The translations under genes were made by a program, and so were the position numbers. DNA of 64,000 bases from Tolypothrix sp. PCC 7712. GTDB taxonomy: Bacteria > Cyanobacteriota > Cyanobacteriia > Cyanobacteriales > Nostocaceae. This document shows positions 7,687 to 16,653 of this stretch, in pieces. The DNA lies in contig NZ_CP063785.1 in NCBI RefSeq assembly GCF_025860405.1, positions 6,945,390 through 7,009,389 of the forward strand, read 5' to 3'. Position 1 is the stretch's first letter. Each line of letters begins with the position of its first letter. The notes under the pieces were generated by a model. That model was not told the DNA's origin. It saw nothing but the letters and a program-made list of their open reading frames with translations, and did not search any database.

Positions 7687-8265
7687 ATGTTGTCCAATAT
7701 AGAGTTAATGCGAGTATTTGTTCATAATTCCATCCAAAAACAGGAAGTATTGTTATCAAACGCTGTGTTGACAGCGCAAACAGTATATAGAAGTAACCAA
7801 GTAATGACAAAAGCCGAAGGAGTGATTGCTACAGCCGAACTCGCGAAGGAGCCAGCAACATTCTCAATTAATGCCACTTCATCCCATTGGGAGGTGATGA
7901 ACGAAGCATTAGCAGACTACAGTTATATTTTGACAGGAGAAATAGATCATCGGGGTTTCTATGAGTATCGATACTGTCAAATACCCAGTGGCTATAAGAT
8001 GCATGGCACTAAATCTGTACACTTATGGCGTGCTTGGTGGAAATACCGTAAATATGCCTTGCAGTTAGGTTTTTCTTTAGAACTCTTAATCAGACACAGA
8101 AATGCCTGGTATCCCATTAGAGATTTAACTATTAGTGACGGACTTCTCTATATCAAAACCTTAGGTAATGAGATAGCAGTCCATTCAGAGGATCTAGTAA
8201 TTTGGTTAAGTAGAACTCAGGCAAATAATAATGAAGGCTCTACTGTAATCCAAGACAAAAAATAA
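7687..8265 (+). CDS. Hypothetical protein
   Basis: A 192-residue soluble protein without signal peptide or membrane segment. The central part is rich in aromatic residues (YRYCQIPSGYKMHG, VHLWRAWWKYRKYALQLGF). Residues near the C-terminus (NAWYPIRDLTISDGLLYIKT) look like a small beta-rich domain. I recognise no family. The frame is long and has typical codon use, so it is probably real. The first ATG is used; internal ATGs (about codons 8 and 40) are possible alternatives. Confidence 0.7.
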   Translation: MLSNIELMRVFVHNSIQKQEVLLSNAVLTAQTVYRSNQVMTKAEGVIATAELAKEPATFSINATSSHWEVMNEALADYSYILTGEIDHRGFYEYRYCQIPSGYKMHGTKSVHLWRAWWKYRKYALQLGFSLELLIRHRNAWYPIRDLTISDGLLYIKTLGNEIAVHSEDLVIWLSRTQANNNEGSTVIQDKK

Positions 8266-8492
8266 AAGTAATTTTATACTTCACACTATTGAAATAATTA
8301 ACCAGCACAATAATTGATACACTCTCAAAACTTAGAATAAGTAAGTCGGTGTAAATAAACCAAACAATGTTAAGACACATAAATTGGCTATAAACCCTTA
8401 CCAATGACAAAGAACAAAGGACAAATGACAGCCCTGATTAGTTATCTTTAAATGCACCGCCTACTTGTATCTGTTATTGCGGCTTAATCACC

Positions 8493-9449
8493 ATGAAAGG
8501 AATTTGGCTCGAAAACAACCAATTGCAATTACGCACAGACATCCCAACTCCAGAACCGCCACCAGGAGAAGCTCTTGTGCGTGTATTGCGTGCAGGTATT
8601 TGCAATACTGATTTAGAACTGCTCAGAGGCTACTATCCCTACAGGGGAATTTTAGGGCATGAATTTGTTGGTGTTGTGGAACAAGGGCCAGAAAACCTAC
8701 TAAATCGGCGGGTTGTTGGCGAAATTAACGCAGTCTGCGGACATTGCCGATTTTGTCGTAGTGGTAATTCAACTCACTGTGAAAACCGCACTGTATTAGG
8801 AATTGTTAACCGCCACGGAGCTTTTGCAGAATACCTCTGTTTACCAGTCGAGAATTTACATTCTGTACCGGATAATGTACCCACAGAAGTAGCAACATTC
8901 ACTGAACCGATAGCAGCCGCCTTAGAAATTCAGCAACAGGTCGCTTTAAGTGCAAATGACAGAGTCCTAGTAGTTGGAGATGGTAAGCTAGGACAACTGG
9001 TAGCACAAACAATAGCGTTAACAGGCTGTGAACTTTTAGTAGTAGGTCGTCATCCAGAAAAACTGGCGAATCTTGCAGCGAGAGGGATTAAAACAGGTTC
9101 AGCCACAGATGTAAGAGACAGATTTTTCGATATTTCCGTAGAGTGTACTGGTAATCCCGAAGGATTTGCGATCGCCCGCCGCGCTCTCCGTCCTCGCGGT
9201 ACATTAGTACTCAAAAGTACCTATGCAGGCAATCTCAACTTAGATGTTTCGTCTTTGGTAGTAGATGAAATCACGCTCATCGGTTCCCGTTGTGGCCCCT
9301 TTCCCGCCGCACTACAATTGCTAGCTACCGAACAACTAGACGTACAACCACTAATTCATGCCCGCTACCACCTCAGCGATGGACTTGCAGCCTTTGAACA
9401 AGCTCAAACTCGAGGTGTTTTAAAGGTGTTGTTGGAGATTGGGGATTAG
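8493..9449 (+). CDS. Zinc-dependent medium-chain dehydrogenase
   Basis: A 318-residue medium-chain alcohol dehydrogenase family protein. The catalytic zinc site is given by Cys in AGICNTDLE and His-Glu in LGHEFVG. The four structural-zinc cysteines lie in CGHCRFCRSGNSTHC. The nucleotide-binding fold shows VVGDGKLGQL. It resembles threonine/sorbitol dehydrogenases but is shorter than the usual 340-350 residues. Substrate unknown. It converges on ilvD across a block of heptamer repeats. Confidence 0.85.
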   Translation: MKGIWLENNQLQLRTDIPTPEPPPGEALVRVLRAGICNTDLELLRGYYPYRGILGHEFVGVVEQGPENLLNRRVVGEINAVCGHCRFCRSGNSTHCENRTVLGIVNRHGAFAEYLCLPVENLHSVPDNVPTEVATFTEPIAAALEIQQQVALSANDRVLVVGDGKLGQLVAQTIALTGCELLVVGRHPEKLANLAARGIKTGSATDVRDRFFDISVECTGNPEGFAIARRALRPRGTLVLKSTYAGNLNLDVSSLVVDEITLIGSRCGPFPAALQLLATEQLDVQPLIHARYHLSDGLAAFEQAQTRGVLKVLLEIGD

Positions 9450-9590
9450 GGACTGGGGACTAGGGAAAAGGGCAGAAAGGGGAAGGGGGAAAAGGGGAAG
9501 GGAAAAATGGGAAATTATTATGACCAATTACCCAATGCCCAATGCCCAATGCCCAATGCCCAATGCCCAATGCCCCATGCCCTATTCAAA
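9450..9590. repeat. Heptamer repeat arrays between convergent genes
   Basis: GGGACTA/GGGGAAA-type units are followed by six or more CCCAATG units at about 9533-9580. They end within a few bases of the ilvD stop codon. Confidence 0.85.
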
Positions 9591-11270
9591 CAAATCCAAA
9601 TCTGTAACAGCACCAAGGCTGCTAGAAGCTACTAATTTGGCATATTTTCCTAGCACACCTTTGGTATAACGGGGTTTGCGAGGTTGCCAATTGGCACGAC
9701 GGCGTGCTAATTCTTCTTCGGAGATGTTCAACTGTAATAAACGTGCAGGTGCATCGATTGTAATGCTATCGCCTTCTTCGACAAGAGCGATCGCACCACC
9801 AACTGCTGCTTCTGGTGCAACGTGCCCCACTACCATGCCATAGGTACCACCAGAGAAACGCCCATCGGTGATTAATCCGACGGAATCGCCTAAACCAGCA
9901 CCAATGATGGCTGAGGTGGGAGCTAGCATTTCGCGCATACCGGGGCCTCCCTTCGGCCCTTCGTAGCGAATAACTAGAATATCACCTGGCTTAATTTTGC
10001 CTGCCAAAATTGCATCTAAAGAATCTTCTTCGGACTCAAATACTCTAGCTGGCCCGGTAATTGTCGGCTTCTTAACCCCGGTAATTTTTGCTACAGCACC
10101 TTCTGTTGCTAAGTTACCTTTGAGAATAGCCAAGTGTCCTTGAGGATACATTGGGTTATTCCAAGGACGAATCACATCTTGGTTAGGAGATGGTTCTTCT
10201 GATACATCAGCCAAGACTTCAGAGATAGTTTGACCGCTAATTGTCAGGCAATCACCGTGAATTAAACCATGTACTAGTAGCATTTTCATCACTTGAGGAA
10301 TACCACCAGCCTTGTGTAAATCCGTAGCTACATATCTACCGCTTGGTTTTAAATCACACAATACAGGCACGCGCCCACGGATGGTTTCAAAGTCATCAAT
10401 AGTTAATTCCACACCAGCAGCGCGGGCGATCGCCAAAAAGTGCAATACGGCATTTGTGGAACCACCTACAGCCATAATTACGGCAATGGCATTTTCTATA
10501 GATTTGCGGGTGATGATTTGGCGGGGGAGGATTTGTTTACGAATTGCTTCCACCAACACATCTGCCGATTTTGCTGTACTATCAGCCTTTTCTGCATCTT
10601 CAGCCGCCATCGTAGAAGAATAGGGTAAACTCATCCCCATAGCTTCAAAAGCCGAAGACATAGTATTAGCTGTATACATCCCACCACAGGAACCAGCACC
10701 AGGACAAGCGTTACGTTCGACTTGTATTAATTCATTTTCGTCAATTTTGCCGGCGCTATATTGACCGACAGCTTCAAAGGAACTAACAACAGTTAAATCT
10801 TTTCCGTTATAGTGTCCGGGTTTAATCGTGCCACCGTAAACAAAAATAGCAGGGATATTCATCCGGGCGATCGCAATCATTGCCCCTGGCATATTTTTAT
10901 CGCAACCACCAATAGCCAGCACGCCATCCATACTTTGTCCAGTAACCGCAGTTTCAATTGAATCTGCAATTACTTCTCGAGAAACGAGGGAATATTTCAT
11001 CCCTTCAGTTCCCATTGAAATCCCATCACTAATAGTAATCGTGCCGAAAATTTGCGGCATTGCTCCTGCGGTTTTGACAGCAGCTTCTGCTCTTTGTGCG
11101 AGCTGATTAATCCCCATATTACAAGGGGTAATAGTGCTGTAACCATTGGCAATCCCGACAATGGCTTTATTAAAATCTTCATCCTGAAAACCAACTGCAC
11201 GCAGCATTGCTCTATTAGGCGAACGCTGCACCCCTTGCGTTACAACTTGGCTTCTTAAATTCTCCGACAT
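9582..11270 (-). CDS. ilvD: Dihydroxy-acid dehydratase
   Basis: A 562-residue IlvD/Edd-family enzyme that converts 2,3-dihydroxy-isovalerate and its homologue to 2-oxo acids in valine, leucine and isoleucine synthesis. It has the Fe-S ligand motifs GGCDKNMPG and CPGAGSCGGMYTANTM, and PTSAIIGAGLG and DGRFSGGTYG near the C-terminus. Length and motifs match the family. The start is MSENLRSQVV at 11270. It is a single gene with heptamer repeats at its 3' end. Confidence 0.97.
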   Translation of the reverse strand: MSENLRSQVVTQGVQRSPNRAMLRAVGFQDEDFNKAIVGIANGYSTITPCNMGINQLAQRAEAAVKTAGAMPQIFGTITISDGISMGTEGMKYSLVSREVIADSIETAVTGQSMDGVLAIGGCDKNMPGAMIAIARMNIPAIFVYGGTIKPGHYNGKDLTVVSSFEAVGQYSAGKIDENELIQVERNACPGAGSCGGMYTANTMSSAFEAMGMSLPYSSTMAAEDAEKADSTAKSADVLVEAIRKQILPRQIITRKSIENAIAVIMAVGGSTNAVLHFLAIARAAGVELTIDDFETIRGRVPVLCDLKPSGRYVATDLHKAGGIPQVMKMLLVHGLIHGDCLTISGQTISEVLADVSEEPSPNQDVIRPWNNPMYPQGHLAILKGNLATEGAVAKITGVKKPTITGPARVFESEEDSLDAILAGKIKPGDILVIRYEGPKGGPGMREMLAPTSAIIGAGLGDSVGLITDGRFSGGTYGMVVGHVAPEAAVGGAIALVEEGDSITIDAPARLLQLNISEEELARRRANWQPRKPRYTKGVLGKYAKLVASSSLGAVTDLDLFE

Positions 11271-11610
11271 CTTTTTTCCTTTTCTGCCATCATCGCAACA
11301 GTTGCGATCGTGTTAGTTGATTTTCTCATGCAGAATCGGCACGATAAAGCATGAGCCATGATTGATTCGTTATTAGTTATTTAACTTAGTACAATATTGC
11401 ACAAGTTCATAACACTTTAATTGAAAAATTCTGCTTTTTTCGCTGCCAAATGCCATGACGGACAAAATACAGTAAAGCGATCGCATATTATATCGCAAAG
11501 AAGTAATAAAAAAGACTCTATTTTACTTTTTTATAAGTTGATATATTTAATTGATATCGAATTTTTCCTATTTCATTTGTGAAACAAAGAGTAAATTTAT
11601 ACTTTTTATT
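11271..11610. other. Upstream region of ilvD, no gene seen
   Basis: About 340 bp of AT-rich DNA with two HIP1 sites. It presumably holds the ilvD promoter. I found no ORF with coding character and no recognisable riboswitch or leader peptide. Confidence 0.5.
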
Positions 11611-11765
11611 GAAAGCGGCGGGAAACTCCATCCCCTTGTGGGTGGAGAGGGATAGCTGCCCCGCCGCTTGGGGCATAGGGCATAGGGCATTGGTATGTTC
11701 TTTCCCATGCCCCATGCCCAATTCCCAATGCCCAAAAACTCCATCCCCTTGTGGGTGGAGTTTTT
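11611..11765. repeat. Nested-hairpin MITE-like element, copy A
   Basis: An outer stem (AAGCGGCGGG at 11613-11622, CCCGCCGCTT at 11660-11669) encloses an inner hairpin at 11626-11647 (CTCCATCCC against GGGTGGAG). Then come heptamer repeats, and a terminal hairpin at 11734-11765 with AAAAACTCC/GGAGTTTTT arms. A near-identical copy lies inverted at 55752-55899. No transposase is encoded, so it may be mobilised in trans or encode a structured RNA. Confidence 0.75.
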
Positions 11766-11842
11766 CATTGCCTGTACTCCGTTTTATACCTTAACGAGTA
11801 ATTTCACAACTCCTGCAGGATTTCTATCTCAGCAAAATAGTC

Positions 11843-12124
11843 TTAGCCTTGCTGTAAAAACTCAACCTTGGGTAACAAAGGATCAGTCACAATACCGACA
11901 CCGTTAAAACCCCAACGCTTGAGTAAACTATTTATCTGTGTACCGGGAATAGATTCTACAGAAAAGCGATTTGCTACCTCTGCAGCGTGGGTGTTGAGAT
12001 AGCTAAGAGCATCAAAGTTTTCTTTAAATAACAACAAATAACCCGATGCTTCAGCATTGGGACGAGCCGTTAAATAACGACCATCAGATTTAGAACGTAC
12101 CAAATAATAAACTTCGGAAAGCAT
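11843..12124 (-). CDS. Small hypothetical protein
   Basis: A 93-residue soluble protein starting at the ATG at 12124 (MLSEVYYLVRSK). The frame extends upstream into low-complexity DNA encoding a Cys/Pro-rich stretch that I exclude. The sequence has the look of a small alpha/beta domain (RYLTARPN; GYLLLFKENFDALSYL; GVGIVTDPLLPKVEFL). I recognise no family. It lies 63 bp after the permease gene on the same strand and could share its transcript. Confidence 0.65.
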   Translation of the reverse strand: MLSEVYYLVRSKSDGRYLTARPNAEASGYLLLFKENFDALSYLNTHAAEVANRFSVESIPGTQINSLLKRWGFNGVGIVTDPLLPKVEFLQQG

Positions 12125-12187
12125 GGAGACGGAAGGGAAGGGGGGACAAGGGAGACAAGGAGGACACAAATAACTGTTGACTGTTGA

Positions 12188-13237
12188 CTAATTTAAATTC
12201 TCTAGGCGAATGCGTGGATCTGCAGCTTTAAGTAGTAAATCAGCAGCTAAATTCCCGATAATTAACAGTACTGCGCCCATGACTAAGCTGGCCATTAATA
12301 AATATAAGTCTTGAGCTTGTAAAGCCTGTAAAGCCAATCTTCCTAAACCGGGCCAGTTAAAGAACTGTTCGGCAATAAATGCACCGTTTAATAAGCCAGC
12401 TAACTCAAAACCCAATAAGGTAATTAAAGGGTTGATGGCATTACGCAGCGCATGAACGTAAATGACTCGGTTTTCTGGTAATCCTTTGGCACGAGCCGTT
12501 TGAATATAATCTTGACGCAGAACATCCAATAATTCGCCGCGAGTGATGCGTTGCAAACCAGCAAAACTGGTAATTGACAGGGCAATTGTTGGTAAAATCA
12601 TGTGCCAAGCAACATCGAGAACCCTGCCAAACCAATTCAATTCCCAGTGATTGATGCTAGTCATGTCACCTACAGGAAAAATAGGTGAGGTGACTTGGGC
12701 GACAATCAGCAAGAAGAGGGCAGTGATAAAACTGGGAAATCCTTGACCAGCGTAGCTAATTACCTGTAAAACCCGGTCAACCAGCTTATTTTGCTTCACC
12801 GCAGCAACGATTCCTAAAGGAATAGCGATCGCCCATGTCACAATTAAAGAAGCGATCGCTAATAGTAACGTTGCCTGTATGCGTTCTCCTAACAGCGACC
12901 CTACCGAGCGTTGGTACACAAAACTTGTGCCAAAATCACCTTTGCTAAAGATGCGCCACAGCCAAAACCCAAATTGCTCCGGCCAGGACTTATCCAAACC
13001 AAACTGGCGCTTGATTTCCTCTATTCTTTCTGGGGAAATTTTGGGGTTTTGCCGTAATGTATCTACATAATCCCCTGGAGCCAACTGAATAATGAAAAAT
13101 GACAATGCAGATGCCAAAAATAAAGTCAGTAGCGCCTGTAATAGCCTTTTCATTACATAAATAAAAGTCTCACTCGTGACTAGCCTAATTAGCCAGTCTC
13201 GACTTGTCTCCAGAGAAATTTTTGTAGAAGATGTCAT
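12188..13237 (-). CDS. ABC transporter permease, DppB/OppB family
   Basis: A 349-residue inner-membrane permease for peptides, nickel or similar solutes. It has the family's N-terminal helix (VMKRLLQALLTLF, then FFIIQLAPGD), about six transmembrane segments, the inner-loop EAA-type motif (DYIQTARAKGLPENRVIYVHALRNA) and the NWPGLGRLALQA C-terminal signature. The first 28 residues are unusual for the family, so the true start may be the ATG at about 13153 (MKRLLQ). No binding protein, second permease or ATPase gene is adjacent. Confidence 0.9.
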   Translation of the reverse strand: MTSSTKISLETSRDWLIRLVTSETFIYVMKRLLQALLTLFLASALSFFIIQLAPGDYVDTLRQNPKISPERIEEIKRQFGLDKSWPEQFGFWLWRIFSKGDFGTSFVYQRSVGSLLGERIQATLLLAIASLIVTWAIAIPLGIVAAVKQNKLVDRVLQVISYAGQGFPSFITALFLLIVAQVTSPIFPVGDMTSINHWELNWFGRVLDVAWHMILPTIALSITSFAGLQRITRGELLDVLRQDYIQTARAKGLPENRVIYVHALRNAINPLITLLGFELAGLLNGAFIAEQFFNWPGLGRLALQALQAQDLYLLMASLVMGAVLLIIGNLAADLLLKAADPRIRLENLN

Positions 13238-13334
13238 AGTTTAGTCAAAGGTGTTGGGTAAATCCCAATGAGAACAAGTGGTGTTCAAGAGCCAAAATGC
13301 TGTAATTTTGATAATTTAGACTTTTGACTCTTGG

Positions 13335-13853
13335 CTAATATTCAATCAAGGAGATAATCGGCACATCTGGCAGATATTTACGTCCTTGTAAATCTCTTAG
13401 CTCGATAATAAACCCAAAGCCTAATAATTCGCAGCCAATCTTCTCGACTAATTTTGCTGTTGCACTCGCAGTTCCACCTGTGGCAATCAAATCATCCACA
13501 ATCAAAACTCGGCTACCTGCAGGTAACGCATCCTGATGCACTTCCAACGAATCTGTGCCGTACTCCAAATCATATTCAACGGAGTGAACTGCTGCTGGTA
13601 ACTTCCCCTTTTTCCGTGCGGGAACAAAACCAGCTCCTAATTTGTAAGCTAAAGGAGAACCAAAAATAAAACCGCGTGACTCCATCCCCACAATGTAATC
13701 CGCATTCAGTCCATTGTTGATGCACTGTTGGGCAAAAAAGTCAATAGTGTAGCGTAAGCCGTCAGGATCGCGCAGCAGCGTCGTAATATCTCGAAAGACA
13801 ATTCCTGGGTTGGGAAAATCTGGTATTTCACGAATTAGAGACTTTAAATCCAT
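13335..13853 (-). CDS. apt: Adenine phosphoribosyltransferase
   Basis: A 172-residue purine salvage enzyme that makes AMP from adenine and PRPP. It begins MDLKSLIREIPDFPNPGI and has GMESRGFIFG and the PRPP-binding signature VLIVDDLIATGGTA. Length and sequence match bacterial Apt throughout. It is on the same strand as the permease, 97 bp upstream of it. Confidence 0.96.
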   Translation of the reverse strand: MDLKSLIREIPDFPNPGIVFRDITTLLRDPDGLRYTIDFFAQQCINNGLNADYIVGMESRGFIFGSPLAYKLGAGFVPARKKGKLPAAVHSVEYDLEYGTDSLEVHQDALPAGSRVLIVDDLIATGGTASATAKLVEKIGCELLGFGFIIELRDLQGRKYLPDVPIISLIEY

Positions 13854-13892
13854 AAAAATCGCTCTTAGGGATCAATAATTGGGCATGGGGGA

Positions 13893-13933
13893 GGCAGTGC
13901 GTTGCGGAGGTTCCCTCCGTTGTAGCAACTGCC
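13893..13933. repeat. Palindromic repeat upstream of apt
   Basis: GGCAGT, GTTGC and GGAGG are mirrored by CCTCC, GCAAC and ACTGCC around a short centre, giving an imperfect 41-bp hairpin 40 bp upstream of the apt start. The remainder of 13854-14352 (499 bp) holds heptamer repeats (13880-14060) and an AT-rich promoter-like part before the DUF3038 gene. I see no gene there. Confidence 0.6.
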
Positions 13934-14352
13934 GTCATGGGGCATTGGGGATGGGGCATTGTTTATTTCTTTCTTGACTATTGATCGCTGAGATCCCCTG
14001 CTGTTTGTAATTCCTAATCCCTAGTCCCCAGTCGCCAGTCCCCAATTCCCGATACCTGACAAATCGTACACTATAATGTCATACGCTGGGGATTGAAGCT
14101 CAAGCTTGGCGATCCATTGACGATAACTTGAATCTAACTCAAGCTAGGGATGGAATTACACTACCAAGTGAGGTTGATACACTTATATGTTAAAAACATA
14201 AATTTAAGTATACGGAAACCTTGGAGTTCAAAAAGTAAGTAATGTATATATCAAGCATTACTACGAATGCTACAAGCCTCATGTTTTTGTATGGCTATTT
14301 ATCTTAAATTAGTTTTACCTAGTCTGTCGGAAGCGCACAAGGTATCTATAGA

Positions 14353-14979
14353 ATGAATGTCTCCGCTAGTTTAACGCCGTTTAACAGTCCTACTCCCTCG
14401 TCATTGCCTATGATTCTGGATACCTTACCCGATCCGGCGACAGAGGGGCAACTATGTCCCCGAAGAACTCGGGTACAAATCGATTTAATTTTACTGGCAA
14501 TTGAAGCTTTGGAACTCGGTGGTTCGGAAGCTATTTTGGCTTTTGCTGATGAATTGGAATTAAAAGGAATTATTAAAGATAGGGTAAATTTATGGCGAAT
14601 GCGTAGTTCTAACCCACTACGAAGAGCGCATATGCGTCGCCCTTTAACTATTATGGAAGCAAAAGCATTGGTAGTAATTGCTTGCTATATAGCTAGACGT
14701 TTAACAGTAGTTATTCGTCAGTTATTGATGATTTATCAGCAAATGAATGAAAAGCAACTACCACTGGAACAAAATCTCCGACTATCTAATTATTTAGAGC
14801 GGTTTAGAACGCATTTTAAGAGTAGGATGAGTTCCCGCCGTTCTGGTTCATTGGCATTAACTTCTGACGATAAATTAGATGAGCTAGCAATAAATTTATT
14901 AGGACAACTACTCTTCTGTACTGGCACAGCTGGAATGCAGCGGTTCTGGATCAGTCTTTTTGATGGGGAAGTAGAATGA
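14353..14979 (+). CDS. DUF3038-family protein
   Basis: A 208-residue soluble, mostly helical protein of a family confined to cyanobacteria as far as I know. Recognisable parts are PRRTRVQIDLILLAIEALELGGSEAI in the first third and a basic central segment (RRAHMRRPLTIMEAKAL). The stop codon overlaps the start of the next gene (ATGA-type overlap at 14976-14979), so the two are probably translated together. Function unknown. Confidence 0.8.
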   Translation: MNVSASLTPFNSPTPSSLPMILDTLPDPATEGQLCPRRTRVQIDLILLAIEALELGGSEAILAFADELELKGIIKDRVNLWRMRSSNPLRRAHMRRPLTIMEAKALVVIACYIARRLTVVIRQLLMIYQQMNEKQLPLEQNLRLSNYLERFRTHFKSRMSSRRSGSLALTSDDKLDELAINLLGQLLFCTGTAGMQRFWISLFDGEVE

Positions 14980-16505
14980 ATATTCAACGTAAGTACAGTC
15001 TACCTAATTGCACGTTGCTTTTAGAAGGTTTAAGCGATGCCAGCCGGGCTGCACATTTTCAAGAAATGCGCCCGGAATTATCAATATTGGTCAATGCAGA
15101 ATGCTATTTATCTAGTTATAATCAGCCCTTAGTGGGAGGAAGAGAGTTTTTTGAAAGTTTGGTGAGGGCGGTTAGTGGCTACGCTCAGGAATTTCTGAGT
15201 AACGTTCCCAATCCCCAAGCTCATAATCAAGATTCAGAGTTAGTTGAATTACAAAAAGTAGACATCAACCGACACAGGTTAATTGTCCATTCAGAGGATG
15301 AATCTCAAGGTTTTAATTCTAACCCTAACAATAATAAAGAGCCGATTCAAATTGATTTAAATACAGTACAGTTATTTGATTTAGTAGAAGCGGTAGATCA
15401 GTTTTTTGCTGACACCCAAACTTTACCAGAGCTATCTCTAGAATTACAACCAGTTACAAGAAGAAATAGTGTTGCTAATCAAGCTGTATTAAAGCAAGCA
15501 GTACCTGCTAGTATAGGGGTTTCGAGTTTGGCGGTTGCAGCACTCACCTTAAGCTTGATTCCATCTCCGCAACTACATACACCAGAGCCAAAGTCACAAG
15601 ATCCAACTAGCTCTACAACACCTAACGTTACACCCAGCGCTACACCTGCGGCGGCTGAAACAACCACACCCGCAGCAGCTGTTACGCCCACAACTTCCCC
15701 CAGTGCAACATCCACACCAATAGCGGCGGTAACACCAACACCCTCATCGGAAATTATACCCACACCGATAGCGGCGGTAACACCAACACCTACTCCTGGA
15801 AGTACACCTGAAGTTAAAGATTTAGAAAAACTTTTAACTACCGTACCGGAAATTACCGATCCATCGAAACTACGGGCCTTGAACCGTCAATTGTATAACC
15901 AAATTAATCCGGCTTGGACTAATCGTGCTGAATTATCAGAGGATGTGGTTTATCGTGTAGGTGTAGCAGCGGACGGTGCCATTATTGGCTATAAAGCTGT
16001 GAATCAAAAGGCAAATGAGGAAATACAAAAAACTCCTCTACCCAATCTCCTTTACAATCCTGCTACCCGAGGCGCGATTCAAAACGAACCAATTGCTCAA
16101 TACAGAGTTGTGTTGACAAAAACAGGGGTACTAGAAGTTAGCCCTTGGCGTGGGTATGCTAAAACACCAGAGGTTGTGGGTGCAAAAATTACTGATGCTA
16201 AGACAGTTAATAATTTAAGCCAGAAGTTATATGGCACAGTACGGCAAAGCTGGGGAGGTACCCCCACCTTTGAAAGATATTTGAAATATCGGGTGGCGGT
16301 CAACAAAGATGGTGCGATCACAGACTATGAGCCGCTCAATCAAGTCGCCTATGATTATGCTCGAGAAACTCCACTTCCCCAGTTGTTGCAACAGGCTCAA
16401 GGCTCAAATTTAGTTGCACCCAATAGCAAAGAACCTCTAGCCCATTTCCAACTCATATTTCAGCCAAGTGGTAAATTAGAAATCGCTCCTTGGCGTGGAT
16501 ATTAA
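14976..16505 (+). CDS. DUF4335-family protein with two C-terminal repeats
   Basis: A 509-residue protein. Residues 1-160 are the DUF4335-type domain (MNIQRKYSLPNCTLLLEGL). A hydrophobic segment (about 170-190) may anchor it to the membrane. A Thr/Pro/Ala-rich linker follows (about 195-275), then two copies of an 85-90 residue unit, each with RVxVxxDGAIxxYxxxNQ and ending in a PWRGY motif (about residues 386 and 509). It overlaps the DUF3038 gene by four bases, a pairing seen repeatedly in cyanobacteria. Function unknown; the layout suggests an envelope or thylakoid-associated protein. Confidence 0.8.
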   Translation: MNIQRKYSLPNCTLLLEGLSDASRAAHFQEMRPELSILVNAECYLSSYNQPLVGGREFFESLVRAVSGYAQEFLSNVPNPQAHNQDSELVELQKVDINRHRLIVHSEDESQGFNSNPNNNKEPIQIDLNTVQLFDLVEAVDQFFADTQTLPELSLELQPVTRRNSVANQAVLKQAVPASIGVSSLAVAALTLSLIPSPQLHTPEPKSQDPTSSTTPNVTPSATPAAAETTTPAAAVTPTTSPSATSTPIAAVTPTPSSEIIPTPIAAVTPTPTPGSTPEVKDLEKLLTTVPEITDPSKLRALNRQLYNQINPAWTNRAELSEDVVYRVGVAADGAIIGYKAVNQKANEEIQKTPLPNLLYNPATRGAIQNEPIAQYRVVLTKTGVLEVSPWRGYAKTPEVVGAKITDAKTVNNLSQKLYGTVRQSWGGTPTFERYLKYRVAVNKDGAITDYEPLNQVAYDYARETPLPQLLQQAQGSNLVAPNSKEPLAHFQLIFQPSGKLEIAPWRGY

Positions 16506-16653
16506 TAAGAAAGGAGGGAACAGGGAACAGGGAATGGGAAACAGTGAACAGAAAAGACAAGGTAAGGTAAGGTAAGAGAGACAAGAAGGAGAACTCTTGT
16601 CTTTTGTCTTTTGACTTTTGACTCTTGACTTTTGACTCTTGACTTTTGACTCT
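16506..16653. repeat. Heptamer repeats between convergent genes
   Basis: GGGAACA, GGTAAGG and alternating TTTTGAC/TCTTGAC units fill the whole gap between the DUF4335 gene and the penicillin-binding protein gene. Confidence 0.85.

Noticed and set aside
11518..11907. Several short frames around 11.5-11.9 kb
   Set aside because: All derive from the nested-hairpin element and heptamers on either strand.
15479..15763. Ala/Gly/Val-rich reverse-strand frame
   Set aside because: It is the complement of the Thr/Pro linker of the DUF4335 protein.
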